From Putridiphycobacter sp965230485 (lineage in GTDB: Bacteria; Bacteroidota; Bacteroidia; Flavobacteriales_D; Crocinitomicaceae), in NCBI GenBank assembly GCA_965230485.1, contig CBDDLA010000001.1, positions 3,348,001 to 3,412,000 of the forward strand: a stretch of DNA of 64,000 nt, given 5' to 3'. A program made the translations under genes and the position numbers. Of the stretch, positions 53,205-62,100 are shown in pieces. Below the pieces are notes generated by a model. The model was given only the letters and a program-made list of their open reading frames with translations, did not search any database and was not told the origin of the DNA. The stretch's first letter is position 1. Every line of letters begins with the position of its first letter.

Positions 53205-55055
53205 ATGGCTGATTTAATAAAGCTATTACCCAATCATATTGCCAATCAAATTGCTGCTGGAGAGGTTGTACAACGACCTAGTTCAGTAGCAAAAGAACTC
53301 ATAGAAAATGGCATTGATGCTGGCGCCACTAAAATTAGTTTGGTTGTCAAAGATGGTGGAAAGACACTGATACAGGTCATTGATAATGGATGTGGAATGT
53401 CAGCCATAGACGCTAGAATGAGTTTTGAACGACACGCTACTTCTAAGATATCGGAAGCGAAAGATTTATTTCATCTTCAAACGAAGGGGTTTCGAGGTGA
53501 GGCAATGGCATCAATTGCAGCTATTGCGCACGTGCACATGAAAACTAAACTACATGATGAGGAGTTAGGTACTGAGCTAATTAATGAAGGCTCTAAAGTG
53601 ATTAGTCAGGAGCCAATTAACGCGACAGAAGGAACCTCAATCGCGGTTAAAAATTTATTCTTTAATGTTCCCGCAAGACGAAACTTCTTAGGGTCTAATA
53701 TTACAGAGTATAAACATGTTTTAAATGAGTTTTTACGCGTAGCCTTAGTTCATCCTGATGTTGCTTTTTCTTTTCATCATAATGGTGATGAGATATATCA
53801 GTTTCCTAAAAGTGGTCTTCGACAAAGAATAGTACATGCTTTTGGTAAGAATTATAACCAACGTTTAGTGCCAGTTGAAGAAACAACTGACATTTTTTCG
53901 GTGAGCGGGTTTATCGTAAAACCTGAGTTTGCAAGAAGTTCCCGTGATCAAATGTTTTTATTCGTCAATAACCGTTTTTTTAAGGACCGCTATTTTAACC
54001 ATGCCATTCAAGCAGCCTTTGAAGGTATGATTCCATCTAATAAGTATCCAGCTTATTTTCTTTATTTCTCTGTACCAACAGCATCTATTGATGTTAATGT
54101 ACATCCAACGAAAACCGAAATAAAATTTGAGAATAATAAAGAAATTTATGCCATTTTAAGAAGTGCAATTAAACAGGCAATAGGACGGTATAATATTTCA
54201 CCAAGTCTTGATTTTGACTCAGAACAAACTTTTGAAACAACCAGCCCTAAGCTAGGAGATAAAATTGAAATTCCAACTGTAAAAGTGGATCCTAATTTTA
54301 ATCCATTTGATACAATAAAGGCTGTAAATAGCAAATCGGGTAATGGACGAAGAATTAATTCTAGCGGAAGTACTACATTAAAACCTGAACCAAGTCAGTG
54401 GGAAAATTTTTATGATAACTTAAGACAGACAGGTGATGAGCAGTCTGAAAATATAGTGATTCCCTCTAAAATTGGTAACGAATTTGAAGCGGCTACTAAG
54501 GCACCTTATCAATTACATCTAAAATATATTTTAACTACCATTAAGAATGGGATGATATTGATTGATCAATATAGGGCTCATTCCAGAATATTATTTGATA
54601 AATTATTAATAGAGTGGGAAAAGAACACAAGAAAATCTCAACAACTGCTTTTTCCTGAAGAATTTGAAATATCCGCTACAGATTTGGTTTATTTAAAGGA
54701 TATATCAAAAGAATTAACAGGTATTGGTTTTGATTTTGAATTGGTAGACGATAAGAAAGTTATTGTTTCTGGTTTACCGGCCGAATTAAATGGCTATCAG
54801 GCTAAAACAATATTTGATCAGTTACTGGCCAATTATAAAGATTCTGAACAACAATCAGATATAAATATAACAGACTTGGTCTTAAAGTCTGTCGTCGCGT
54901 CTTCGGCAATTAAAGGAGGTACACAGCTTGGTTTAGAACAAATGCAGCATATTATTGATGAGTTATTTGCCTGTGAAAATCACATGGTATCTCCGCATGG
55001 TAAACCCATAATGATAACCTACACTTTGGAAGATATCATTAAAAAATTTAACTAG
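53205..55055 (+). CDS. mutL: DNA mismatch repair protein MutL
   Basis: 616 residues. N-terminal GHKL ATPase: NHIANQIAAGEVVQRPSSVAKELIENGIDAGA (excerpt IAAGEVVQRPSSVAKELIEN), DNGCGM and TKGFRGEAM, and the S5-like second domain. The C-terminal dimerisation domain has IDQYRAHSRILF where the endonuclease motif DQHA..E....E would be; H, A and E are changed, so an intrinsic nickase is doubtful, though the family in this phylum often differs here. Couples with MutS in mismatch repair. ATG follows the previous stop directly; the rhomboid gene follows directly. Confidence 0.97.
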   Translation: MADLIKLLPNHIANQIAAGEVVQRPSSVAKELIENGIDAGATKISLVVKDGGKTLIQVIDNGCGMSAIDARMSFERHATSKISEAKDLFHLQTKGFRGEAMASIAAIAHVHMKTKLHDEELGTELINEGSKVISQEPINATEGTSIAVKNLFFNVPARRNFLGSNITEYKHVLNEFLRVALVHPDVAFSFHHNGDEIYQFPKSGLRQRIVHAFGKNYNQRLVPVEETTDIFSVSGFIVKPEFARSSRDQMFLFVNNRFFKDRYFNHAIQAAFEGMIPSNKYPAYFLYFSVPTASIDVNVHPTKTEIKFENNKEIYAILRSAIKQAIGRYNISPSLDFDSEQTFETTSPKLGDKIEIPTVKVDPNFNPFDTIKAVNSKSGNGRRINSSGSTTLKPEPSQWENFYDNLRQTGDEQSENIVIPSKIGNEFEAATKAPYQLHLKYILTTIKNGMILIDQYRAHSRILFDKLLIEWEKNTRKSQQLLFPEEFEISATDLVYLKDISKELTGIGFDFELVDDKKVIVSGLPAELNGYQAKTIFDQLLANYKDSEQQSDINITDLVLKSVVASSAIKGGTQLGLEQMQHIIDELFACENHMVSPHGKPIMITYTLEDIIKKFN

Positions 55056-55799
55056 ATGTTACAAAACATGTTTCGAAATATTCCTCCAGTAACAAAAAAT
55101 TTATTAATCATAAATTTTCTGTTGTACTTTGCCACCATGGTGCTGCGAAATCAGGGAATCCATTTGACAGAGCTATTAGGACTCCATTATTTTTTGAGTG
55201 AAGGTTTTTACCCACATCAATTAGTGACCTACATGTTTATGCATAGTACCCACGATTTTACACACATACTTTTTAATATGTTCGCGGTATTTATGTTTGG
55301 AAGAACGCTTGAACAATTTTGGGGCAGCAAACGTTTTTTGATTTACTATATGGTCACTGGGTTAGGTGCTGGGCTAATCCAGTTACTAGTAGCTCAAATT
55401 AGAATTATTCCTTTTTACGATATATTTACGCCTGATGAGTTTGAGTACATAGTGACTGAAGGTTACAGGGTAATGTCAGAAGGAATGAATTTTACAGACC
55501 CAAATTCTGGTCTTCTTAACTCATTGTATAACAATGTAACCGTTGGTGCTTCTGGTGCCGTATTTGGTATATTATTGGCATTTGGATGGTTATTCCCCAA
55601 TACGGAGTTAATGCTATTATTTCCGCCAATTCCGCTTAAAGCTAAGTGGTTTGTAATAATCTATGGAGGTTTAGAATTATATTTAGGTTTTGCAAATAAT
55701 CCTAACGATAATGTTGCACATTTCGCACATTTAGGCGGTATGCTTTTTGGGTTTATTTTATTAATGATTTGGCAAAAAGATAAAACAAAATTCTATTAA
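55056..55799 (+). CDS. Rhomboid-family intramembrane serine protease (first copy)
   Basis: 247 residues, six or more membrane helices. The catalytic pair is visible: serine in VGASGAVFG (GxSG) and histidine in VAHFAHLGGMLFG, with the HILFN motif in helix 2. It directly follows mutL (no gap), and a second rhomboid gene follows after 1 base. Substrates unknown. Confidence 0.93.
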   Translation: MLQNMFRNIPPVTKNLLIINFLLYFATMVLRNQGIHLTELLGLHYFLSEGFYPHQLVTYMFMHSTHDFTHILFNMFAVFMFGRTLEQFWGSKRFLIYYMVTGLGAGLIQLLVAQIRIIPFYDIFTPDEFEYIVTEGYRVMSEGMNFTDPNSGLLNSLYNNVTVGASGAVFGILLAFGWLFPNTELMLLFPPIPLKAKWFVIIYGGLELYLGFANNPNDNVAHFAHLGGMLFGFILLMIWQKDKTKFY

Positions 55800-55800
55800 A

Positions 55801-56712
55801 ATGAGTCAGTTAAATTTACTTGACAGAATTAAATATGAGTTTAGGCAAGGAAGTTCTCTTAAAATCCTTTTGCTAATAAACATCATTGTGTTCGTCTTTT
55901 TCGAACTGTTATGGATTTTTGCTAAACTATTTAAAGTACCCGAAGTTTTTTATTTTTTAAAAAACGGTACAGCACTTCCTGGCACGTTAACTGGAATTTT
56001 GTATAAGCCATGGAGTATTTTTACAAGTTTATTTACCCACGCCGACTTATATCACATTGCATTAAATATGCTAATGTTTTACTTTGTAGGCCAATTATTT
56101 TTAACCTATTTTAACCAACGAAAGTTAGTATTGACTTATATTCTTGGGGGTATTGCAGGTGGTCTTCTTCATATATTATCATATGATATTTTCCCTTATC
56201 TAAATCATTTGAGCCCATCATCAACCATTGGTGCATCTGGTGCAGTTTACGCTTTTTTCGGTGCCATTTTATATTATCGGCCAACTGTTACTGTTCGACT
56301 TTTTTTTGGGATCAATATTCCGTTTTGGATTTTAGCATTATTTTTTGTTCTGGGAGACTTTGCCTCATTAACAAGACTTGATGGAATTGCTCACTTTGCC
56401 CATATTGGAGGATTTCTATTTGGTTTAATTTCCATGATAAATGTTGAAAAACCTAGTCAGTTTATGAATCGATTTGAAAACTGGATTTATGATTTAAATA
56501 TTAATTCTGTATTCAAGAAAAAACCGAAGATGAAAGTTTATAGAAATGAGGATTATCGTAAAATGAATGATGACGAATATAGGGAGGCAAAGGCAAGTGA
56601 ACAAGAAAGAGTAAATGCCATTCTTGATAAAATTTCTAGGGGAGGGTACGATAGTCTGTCCAAATCAGAAAAAGCCTTTTTGTTTAAATTTGGTAATGAC
56701 AAAAACAGCTAA
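55801..56712 (+). CDS. Rhomboid-family intramembrane serine protease (second copy, C-terminal extension)
   Basis: 303 residues. The catalytic serine is in IGASGAVYAFFG and the histidine in IAHFAHIGGFLFG; the helix-2 motif is HIALN. A soluble tail of about 60 residues (YRKMNDDEYREAKASEQERV to the end) resembles the DUF6576 tail of Bacteroidota rhomboids. The 3' end overlaps the EEP gene by 17 bases. Together with the preceding copy it forms a tandem pair common after mutL in this phylum. Confidence 0.92.
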   Translation: MSQLNLLDRIKYEFRQGSSLKILLLINIIVFVFFELLWIFAKLFKVPEVFYFLKNGTALPGTLTGILYKPWSIFTSLFTHADLYHIALNMLMFYFVGQLFLTYFNQRKLVLTYILGGIAGGLLHILSYDIFPYLNHLSPSSTIGASGAVYAFFGAILYYRPTVTVRLFFGINIPFWILALFFVLGDFASLTRLDGIAHFAHIGGFLFGLISMINVEKPSQFMNRFENWIYDLNINSVFKKKPKMKVYRNEDYRKMNDDEYREAKASEQERVNAILDKISRGGYDSLSKSEKAFLFKFGNDKNS

Positions 56713-57805
56713 AAAGCAAACTTCCGTTTGGCTAAAAATCATGTTTTTTTTTAATGTGATTCTTGCGCTCTCAATAATTGGCGCTTATTTAAGCACCCAT
56801 TTTTCTCCCAATACAGTTCCATATCTTTATTATTTAGGTCTTGGATACCCAATACTAATAGGACTAACAGCTATTTTTATTTTGTTTTGGTTGATCTTTA
56901 AAAGAAAATTTGTTTGGTTTAATTTGGTAATCATTGCCATTGGCTTTAATCATTTTACCAATTTTTTCGTTTTCAATATCAACAACCATTCAAGAGCGGA
57001 CAATAATTTTAAGATATTGTCATATAACGTCAGAATCTTCGGCCTCTATGACAAAAAGAATCGATTTAACTCTAGAAATGGTATTTTTGATTTCCTCGTC
57101 AAGGAACAGCCAGATATTGCATGCTTTCAAGAATTCTATCATCATGAAGGGGGGACTGAATTTGTTACAAAGGATAGTTTGATTGGTTTACTGAATATGG
57201 ATTATATCCAAGAACAATATACTCATGAAATGTTGGGAGGGAAATACTTCGGTCTGGCAACGTTCAGTAAATTTCCTATTATTAACAAAGGTGAGATTCA
57301 GTTTGATAATGATCCAAATAATTTTTGCATTTATTCTGATATTAGAAAGGGAAAGGATACCGTAAGGATTTATAATGCTCATATTGGTTCAATTCGCCTA
57401 CAAGATAAAGATTATGCTTTTTTTGGTGATAAGGAAACAGGAGAGATTTATCAAAGAAGTATTGAGAGTCAAAAAATTTTACAGCGACTTAAATTGGCAT
57501 ATGAAAAACGGGCTATTCAAATAGTTAAAATTATGGAAAGTATTGGTAATTCTAAGTATCCTGTTGTGTTTTGTGGAGATTTAAATGATACACCCGTTTC
57601 TTTTTGTTATCGACAAGTTAGCCGACAATTGAATGATGCCTTTGTCGTTTCAGGTAATGGTCTTGGAAGAACGTATGTTGGGAAAATACCAAGCAATAGA
57701 ATTGATTATATTTTCTATTCAAATCAATTAAGTTCTTCTGAATTTATAACGCACGATATTGTTTTTTCTGATCATAAACCAATTTCAGCAATAATTAATC
57801 TTTAA
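56696..57805 (+). CDS. Membrane-anchored endonuclease/exonuclease/phosphatase-family protein
   Basis: 369 residues from the ATG at 56696; the frame opens earlier (56615), inside the rhomboid gene. Three N-terminal membrane helices (about 15-100) precede an EEP domain with the complete catalytic set: LSYNVRIFG, CFQEF, CGDLNDTP, RIDYIFYS and SDHKP. Mg-dependent phosphodiesterase activity on nucleic acids or lipids is possible. Gene position after tandem rhomboids is typical in Bacteroidota. Confidence 0.9.
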   Translation: MTKTAKKQTSVWLKIMFFFNVILALSIIGAYLSTHFSPNTVPYLYYLGLGYPILIGLTAIFILFWLIFKRKFVWFNLVIIAIGFNHFTNFFVFNINNHSRADNNFKILSYNVRIFGLYDKKNRFNSRNGIFDFLVKEQPDIACFQEFYHHEGGTEFVTKDSLIGLLNMDYIQEQYTHEMLGGKYFGLATFSKFPIINKGEIQFDNDPNNFCIYSDIRKGKDTVRIYNAHIGSIRLQDKDYAFFGDKETGEIYQRSIESQKILQRLKLAYEKRAIQIVKIMESIGNSKYPVVFCGDLNDTPVSFCYRQVSRQLNDAFVVSGNGLGRTYVGKIPSNRIDYIFYSNQLSSSEFITHDIVFSDHKPISAIINL

Positions 57806-57879
57806 ATTGAAACTGAAATATAGATTTACCGTTAAATAATTACCACCTTTGTGATCGAATTATTAACCAAATGACTTAC

Positions 57880-58761
57880 ATGAAAGGAATTATATTAGCT
57901 GGAGGATCTGGGACTAGACTTTATCCACTTACAAAGTCAGTATCGAAGCAAATTTTGCCAATTTATGATAAACCAATGATATACTATCCTCTTTCAGTTC
58001 TATTATTGGCGAATATCACTGAAATTTTAATTATTTCAACCCCAAGAGATATCATTGTTTTTGAAGATTTACTTGGTAATGGTAGTTCACTTGGTATTTC
58101 TATTTCGTATAAGGTACAGCCTTCGCCTGATGGCTTGGCACAAGCCTTCATTTTGGGAGAAGAGTTTATAGGTAACGATAACGTTTGTCTTGTTCTGGGA
58201 GATAATATTTTCTATGGCTATGGCTTACCAAAAATTTTAGAAAAAGCTGCACTACTTAAAAGTGGAGCAACTGTTTTTGGTTATTATGTTAATGATCCAG
58301 AACGCTATGGCGTAGTTGAGTTCGACGAAGACAGAAAAGTAATTGGTCTAGAAGAAAAACCTGCAAATCCGAAATCTAATTATGCTGTGACCGGACTTTA
58401 CTTTTATGATAGTACAGTAGTTAGCAAAGCAAAATCTTTAAAGCCATCAGAAAGGGGCGAACTTGAAATTACAGATTTGAACAAATTATATTTAATTGAA
58501 GGAGGTTTAAATACTGAATTGCTGGGAAGGGGCATGGCTTGGTTGGATACAGGTACTCATGATTCCCTTATTCAGGCATCAAATTTTATCGCTTCTATTG
58601 AGCAAAGACAGGGCCTAAAGGTTGCCTGTTTGGAAGAGATTGTATTTCGAAAAGGATATATTTCTGAAAAACAGTTAAAGCACTTGGCTGAGTCATTAAA
58701 AAAGAATCAATATGGGCAATATTTATTGAAATTATTAGATAAAAACAAACAAGCATTTTAG
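57880..58761 (+). CDS. rfbA: Glucose-1-phosphate thymidylyltransferase RfbA
   Basis: 293 residues from the ATG at 57880 (an in-frame ATG at 57871 adds three residues). Makes dTDP-glucose from glucose-1-phosphate and dTTP, first step of dTDP-rhamnose and related sugars. Signature GGSGTRLYPLTKSVSKQ, then LGDNIFYG and ERYGVVEFDEDRKVIGLEEKP all match. It starts a polysaccharide locus on the plus strand. Later dTDP-sugar genes (rfbB, C, D) are not in the window and may follow beyond it. Confidence 0.96.
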   Translation: MKGIILAGGSGTRLYPLTKSVSKQILPIYDKPMIYYPLSVLLLANITEILIISTPRDIIVFEDLLGNGSSLGISISYKVQPSPDGLAQAFILGEEFIGNDNVCLVLGDNIFYGYGLPKILEKAALLKSGATVFGYYVNDPERYGVVEFDEDRKVIGLEEKPANPKSNYAVTGLYFYDSTVVSKAKSLKPSERGELEITDLNKLYLIEGGLNTELLGRGMAWLDTGTHDSLIQASNFIASIEQRQGLKVACLEEIVFRKGYISEKQLKHLAESLKKNQYGQYLLKLLDKNKQAF

Positions 58762-58764
58762 AAT

Positions 58765-59166
58765 ATGAAAAATATCCTCGTCAACAGTTTAAACGGTTTT
58801 GCGGTGTCTGATATCCCAATGTTTATCTTTCAAATTTTAGTTTCACTTTTACTGGTTAGGTTGCTACAATTAATTTGGACAAAGCGATTTAATGTAGAAA
58901 GAAGTAATCATTTACTTATTGTTGGTCTGGCCTTCACTTTTATGGCCATTATGTCCAAATATTCTTTACCATTTGCAGTGCTATCCCTAGCTGTAATTAT
59001 ATGGATGGGCAAACCTGAAAATAAGAGTGACAATGAGCGTTTATTATACCTTGTTATTGGCTTGATAGGTATTGGAATAGGTTCATTTAATATTGTTTTG
59101 ACTACAATAATAACATTGCTAATGATTTTAATTATTTGGTTATTTCCAAATAAAGATAATGCTTAA
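58765..59166 (+). CDS. Small multi-pass membrane protein
   Basis: 133 residues with four predicted membrane helices (about 15-32, 50-68, 70-82 and 94-126). The body matches DUF4956-less, short membrane proteins without recognised motif, so it remains unassigned. The gene lies 3 bases after rfbA and overlaps the CotH gene by 8 bases, so it belongs to the polysaccharide operon. A role in polymer export or membrane assembly is possible but unproven. Confidence 0.6.
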   Translation: MKNILVNSLNGFAVSDIPMFIFQILVSLLLVRLLQLIWTKRFNVERSNHLLIVGLAFTFMAIMSKYSLPFAVLSLAVIIWMGKPENKSDNERLLYLVIGLIGIGIGSFNIVLTTIITLLMILIIWLFPNKDNA

Positions 59167-60769
59167 AAAGATATTGAAAATAGATGTGTTGACGGCAGTA
59201 CTTTTAGCAAGTATCATGTCAATCTATAGTTTTTCTAAGCAGGTAAGAACTGCTTTACATGGAAAGACATCTGTTCTAAAAAAGTTTGAGCAACTTAACG
59301 ATATAGTTCATCTTCCGGACTCAACTAACAATAAGTTATTTTTATACGATCCTCATTTTACGTTAAAATATTCAGTTAATGGTGGTGATACTTACATTCA
59401 GGAGAGTCGTATTGAACCGAATACAATTAAGGTAAAAAATCTTTCTAATTATACATTATCATATAGATCTAAACCTGTTAATGGGGTGCAGCCTAGGTTA
59501 ACATCTATTTTGGTTAAGACTGAAAATAAACAAAGCGGTGTTTTTACTGAAACTCAAATGGTCAGTTTTATAGAGAATCTGAATCATAAATTACCAGTCT
59601 TAAGTCTCGTAACCAGTGAAAAAGGATTATTTTCTGAAGAGACAGGTATAATGGTTTTAGGAAATGCATCATGGTTTGGGGAGAATAAATACTATCTTCC
59701 GTTTTGGGATCGACCAGCCAATTATAAGAGACGTGGTAGCTCATCAAAAAGAAAAGCAAGTTGGCAACTAATTGAAAACGGTAAGGTGATCTATGAAGCG
59801 CAAAGTGATTTTCAAATCAGTGGTAATGCTACCAGGTCATTTCCACAAAAATCGTTTAAGTTAAAAGCGCATAAATTTTATGGTATAGAAACATTTGACT
59901 ATCGTTTTTTTGGAAAAAAAGGGATCAAGAAATACCAATCTCTCGTGATTAGAAATTCAGGGAATGATAATACTAAAACCCTGTTTGCTGACCTTTTAAT
60001 GCATAATCTGGCTAAAAAATCGAACGTTTTAACCCAACGCGGAAAGCCAATCGTTGTGTACATTAACGGAAATTATTGGGGAATATACAACCTTAGAGAA
60101 AGAATTGATGTTTACATGATTGCCCGAAAAGAAGATGCTAAATCAGAGGATATTACGATTTTGGAAGGAGGAAGCGGATTATTGAAAGATGGGCACAATT
60201 CTGAAGCAAATCGCTTTAAACATATTATAGAGGACATAAAGAAAAATAATGATGAAACATCTTTTCAAGATGTATCTGAACAGATAGACATTAATTCATT
60301 TATAGACTATATATTCTTTGAAACTTATTTTGGGAATGGTGATTGGCTTAATAATAATGCCCTCTGGTATGCGGTTAAAAATGATAAATGGAAATGGATA
60401 CTAAACGATTTAGACTACGGACTTGCTTATCAAGGCATGAATAATGTCAATAAAAATTATTTTAATGATCTGAAAAACAGCGGTAGTGTTAATGCCATAT
60501 TATTTAATTTTTTAATCACAAAAGAAACTTTTAGAGCTACATTTTTGGCACGAACCAATGAATTAATTGACACTTTACTATCGGATGAAAAGATAAATAA
60601 ATCAGTCAATAAATTAAAATCAAAAATAGATTCAGAAATAGCCCAGCACCTCAAACGTTGGCGTGGAAAATTGACGATTGACGAATGGGAGGCAAATATT
60701 GAAAAAAACCTTAATTTTTTACTTCAAAGAAAAAGCATATACAAAACTCAAGTTAATAGTCTATTATGA
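59159..60769 (+). CDS. CotH-type protein kinase domain protein
   Basis: 536 residues. One N-terminal membrane anchor (about 8-25). The CotH kinase region (about 150-500) shows LSLVTSEKGLFSEETGI, RRGSSSKRKASW, QISGNATRSFPQKSFKL, VIRNSGNDNTKTLFAD, VYINGNYWGIYNLRER, and the metal motif D417-L-D419-Y-G with D395 WLNNN ahead. B. subtilis CotH is an atypical spore-coat kinase; bacterial surface homologues are less studied. It lies between a small membrane gene and an O-antigen-polymerase-like gene in one operon. Phosphorylation of a surface protein or glycan is inferred. Confidence 0.82.
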   Translation: MLKKILKIDVLTAVLLASIMSIYSFSKQVRTALHGKTSVLKKFEQLNDIVHLPDSTNNKLFLYDPHFTLKYSVNGGDTYIQESRIEPNTIKVKNLSNYTLSYRSKPVNGVQPRLTSILVKTENKQSGVFTETQMVSFIENLNHKLPVLSLVTSEKGLFSEETGIMVLGNASWFGENKYYLPFWDRPANYKRRGSSSKRKASWQLIENGKVIYEAQSDFQISGNATRSFPQKSFKLKAHKFYGIETFDYRFFGKKGIKKYQSLVIRNSGNDNTKTLFADLLMHNLAKKSNVLTQRGKPIVVYINGNYWGIYNLRERIDVYMIARKEDAKSEDITILEGGSGLLKDGHNSEANRFKHIIEDIKKNNDETSFQDVSEQIDINSFIDYIFFETYFGNGDWLNNNALWYAVKNDKWKWILNDLDYGLAYQGMNNVNKNYFNDLKNSGSVNAILFNFLITKETFRATFLARTNELIDTLLSDEKINKSVNKLKSKIDSEIAQHLKRWRGKLTIDEWEANIEKNLNFLLQRKSIYKTQVNSLL

Positions 60770-62100
60770 GTCATGCCTATAAATATTATGGTCAGTTTAT
60801 CATCTTGATGGTGGTCATATATACCATAGGTGTACTAATTCCTGAGCTTGTATATTTGCTTTTTCCTGTAGTTCTTATTTTATTAGGCTATAAAAAATTC
60901 TTTTTTGAACTTCTGGTTCTTTCAATATTGTTTCTCATTCTATCCGATTATATCCCTGTAAGGTCAGCTACAAGAGATAGCTTGCAATTTGCAAAAGATT
61001 TAAAAAACTTAATTCCATTGACGCTTTTTGCATTTTTTATCTATCATAAATCAGTGTTTCAAACTAACTACAAATTCATCATCTATTTTATACCATTTTT
61101 TATTGCAGCAAGTATTGGATTGTTTTATTCAGTCAATATTAATATAGGGGTCCAAAAAACAGTCTCTTATATATTGATGTATTTTACCGTACCAATGTAT
61201 GTCCTATATCTTCATAACAATTATCAAACAATATTTTGGAACGGACTTGTTACTTTTTTAGTTGGTATGTTATTAATTGGGTTAGTATTAGGACTTCTGA
61301 TACCTGAAATTGGAATTCATGGTGGCGGACGTTTTAAGGGAGTACTTGGTAATCCTAATGGAATTGGCATTTTTACTTTTTTGGTAACAGTTATATATAC
61401 ACTAACAAAGCAGCTTAACTTAACGAGTTTTACCAGAAGAGAAAACTTACTGATCATTCTATCTATTTTTTTGACTGTAATATGGTGCGAATCTAGAAAC
61501 GCCATTATGAGTATTCTCTTATTTTTATTGACTTTCAGATTAGTAAAAATTAATTGGATGCTCGCCATTATTATTGTATCGACCCTTATTATTTTCGAAG
61601 ATTATTTATTTAATTTTATTATTCTTGTTATTGAATTTATTGGACTAGAATCATATTTTAGGGTCGATTCAATTGAGGAGGGATCTGGTAGAAAAATTGC
61701 ATGGCTATTTGCCTGGACTGAAATACAGAATTATTTTTTTATCGGAGGTGGATTTGGACATGACGAAAATATCATGAGACCTAATTACTACTGGTTGGAA
61801 AGGCAGGGGCATAATGGAGGAGTTCATAATTCGTACTTATCGCTTTGGTTTGATTCAGGAATTATTGGTTTAATATTTTACTTCTTTGGATTATTTTATA
61901 ATTTATTGAAAAACATGAAAGGGAATTATCTGGTACTGGCCTTTATCGTATCCTTATGCTTTAATATTATTTACGAATCATGGCTGGTTGGATCATTAAA
62001 TCCATTTACTATACTGTTACTCATCATTCTTAGTATTTTTGTATTTGAATTAAATTCCGAAGAGGAAAAACAAATCATTTTAGATAATCATGACGCTTAA
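60766..62100 (+). CDS. O-antigen polymerase/ligase-like (Wzy) membrane protein
   Basis: 444 residues with about 11-12 membrane helices and a long periplasmic loop (about 290-350) carrying GSGRKIAWLFAW and GHNGGVHNSYLSLWFDSGIIGL, the typical Wzy_C/O-antigen ligase features; the NGIGIFTFL and ESRNAIMS segments also fit. It should polymerise or transfer polysaccharide repeat units. The ATG overlaps the CotH stop by 4 bases and its end overlaps the next CotH-like ATG by 11 bases, so all three are co-translated. Confidence 0.85.
   Translation: MSHAYKYYGQFIILMVVIYTIGVLIPELVYLLFPVVLILLGYKKFFFELLVLSILFLILSDYIPVRSATRDSLQFAKDLKNLIPLTLFAFFIYHKSVFQTNYKFIIYFIPFFIAASIGLFYSVNINIGVQKTVSYILMYFTVPMYVLYLHNNYQTIFWNGLVTFLVGMLLIGLVLGLLIPEIGIHGGGRFKGVLGNPNGIGIFTFLVTVIYTLTKQLNLTSFTRRENLLIILSIFLTVIWCESRNAIMSILLFLLTFRLVKINWMLAIIIVSTLIIFEDYLFNFIILVIEFIGLESYFRVDSIEEGSGRKIAWLFAWTEIQNYFFIGGGFGHDENIMRPNYYWLERQGHNGGVHNSYLSLWFDSGIIGLIFYFFGLFYNLLKNMKGNYLVLAFIVSLCFNIIYESWLVGSLNPFTILLLIILSIFVFELNSEEEKQIILDNHDA

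Noticed and set aside
56615..56695. Longer N-terminus of the EEP gene
   Set aside because: It lies in the coding sequence of the second rhomboid; the ATG at 56696 starts the membrane-helix region as expected.
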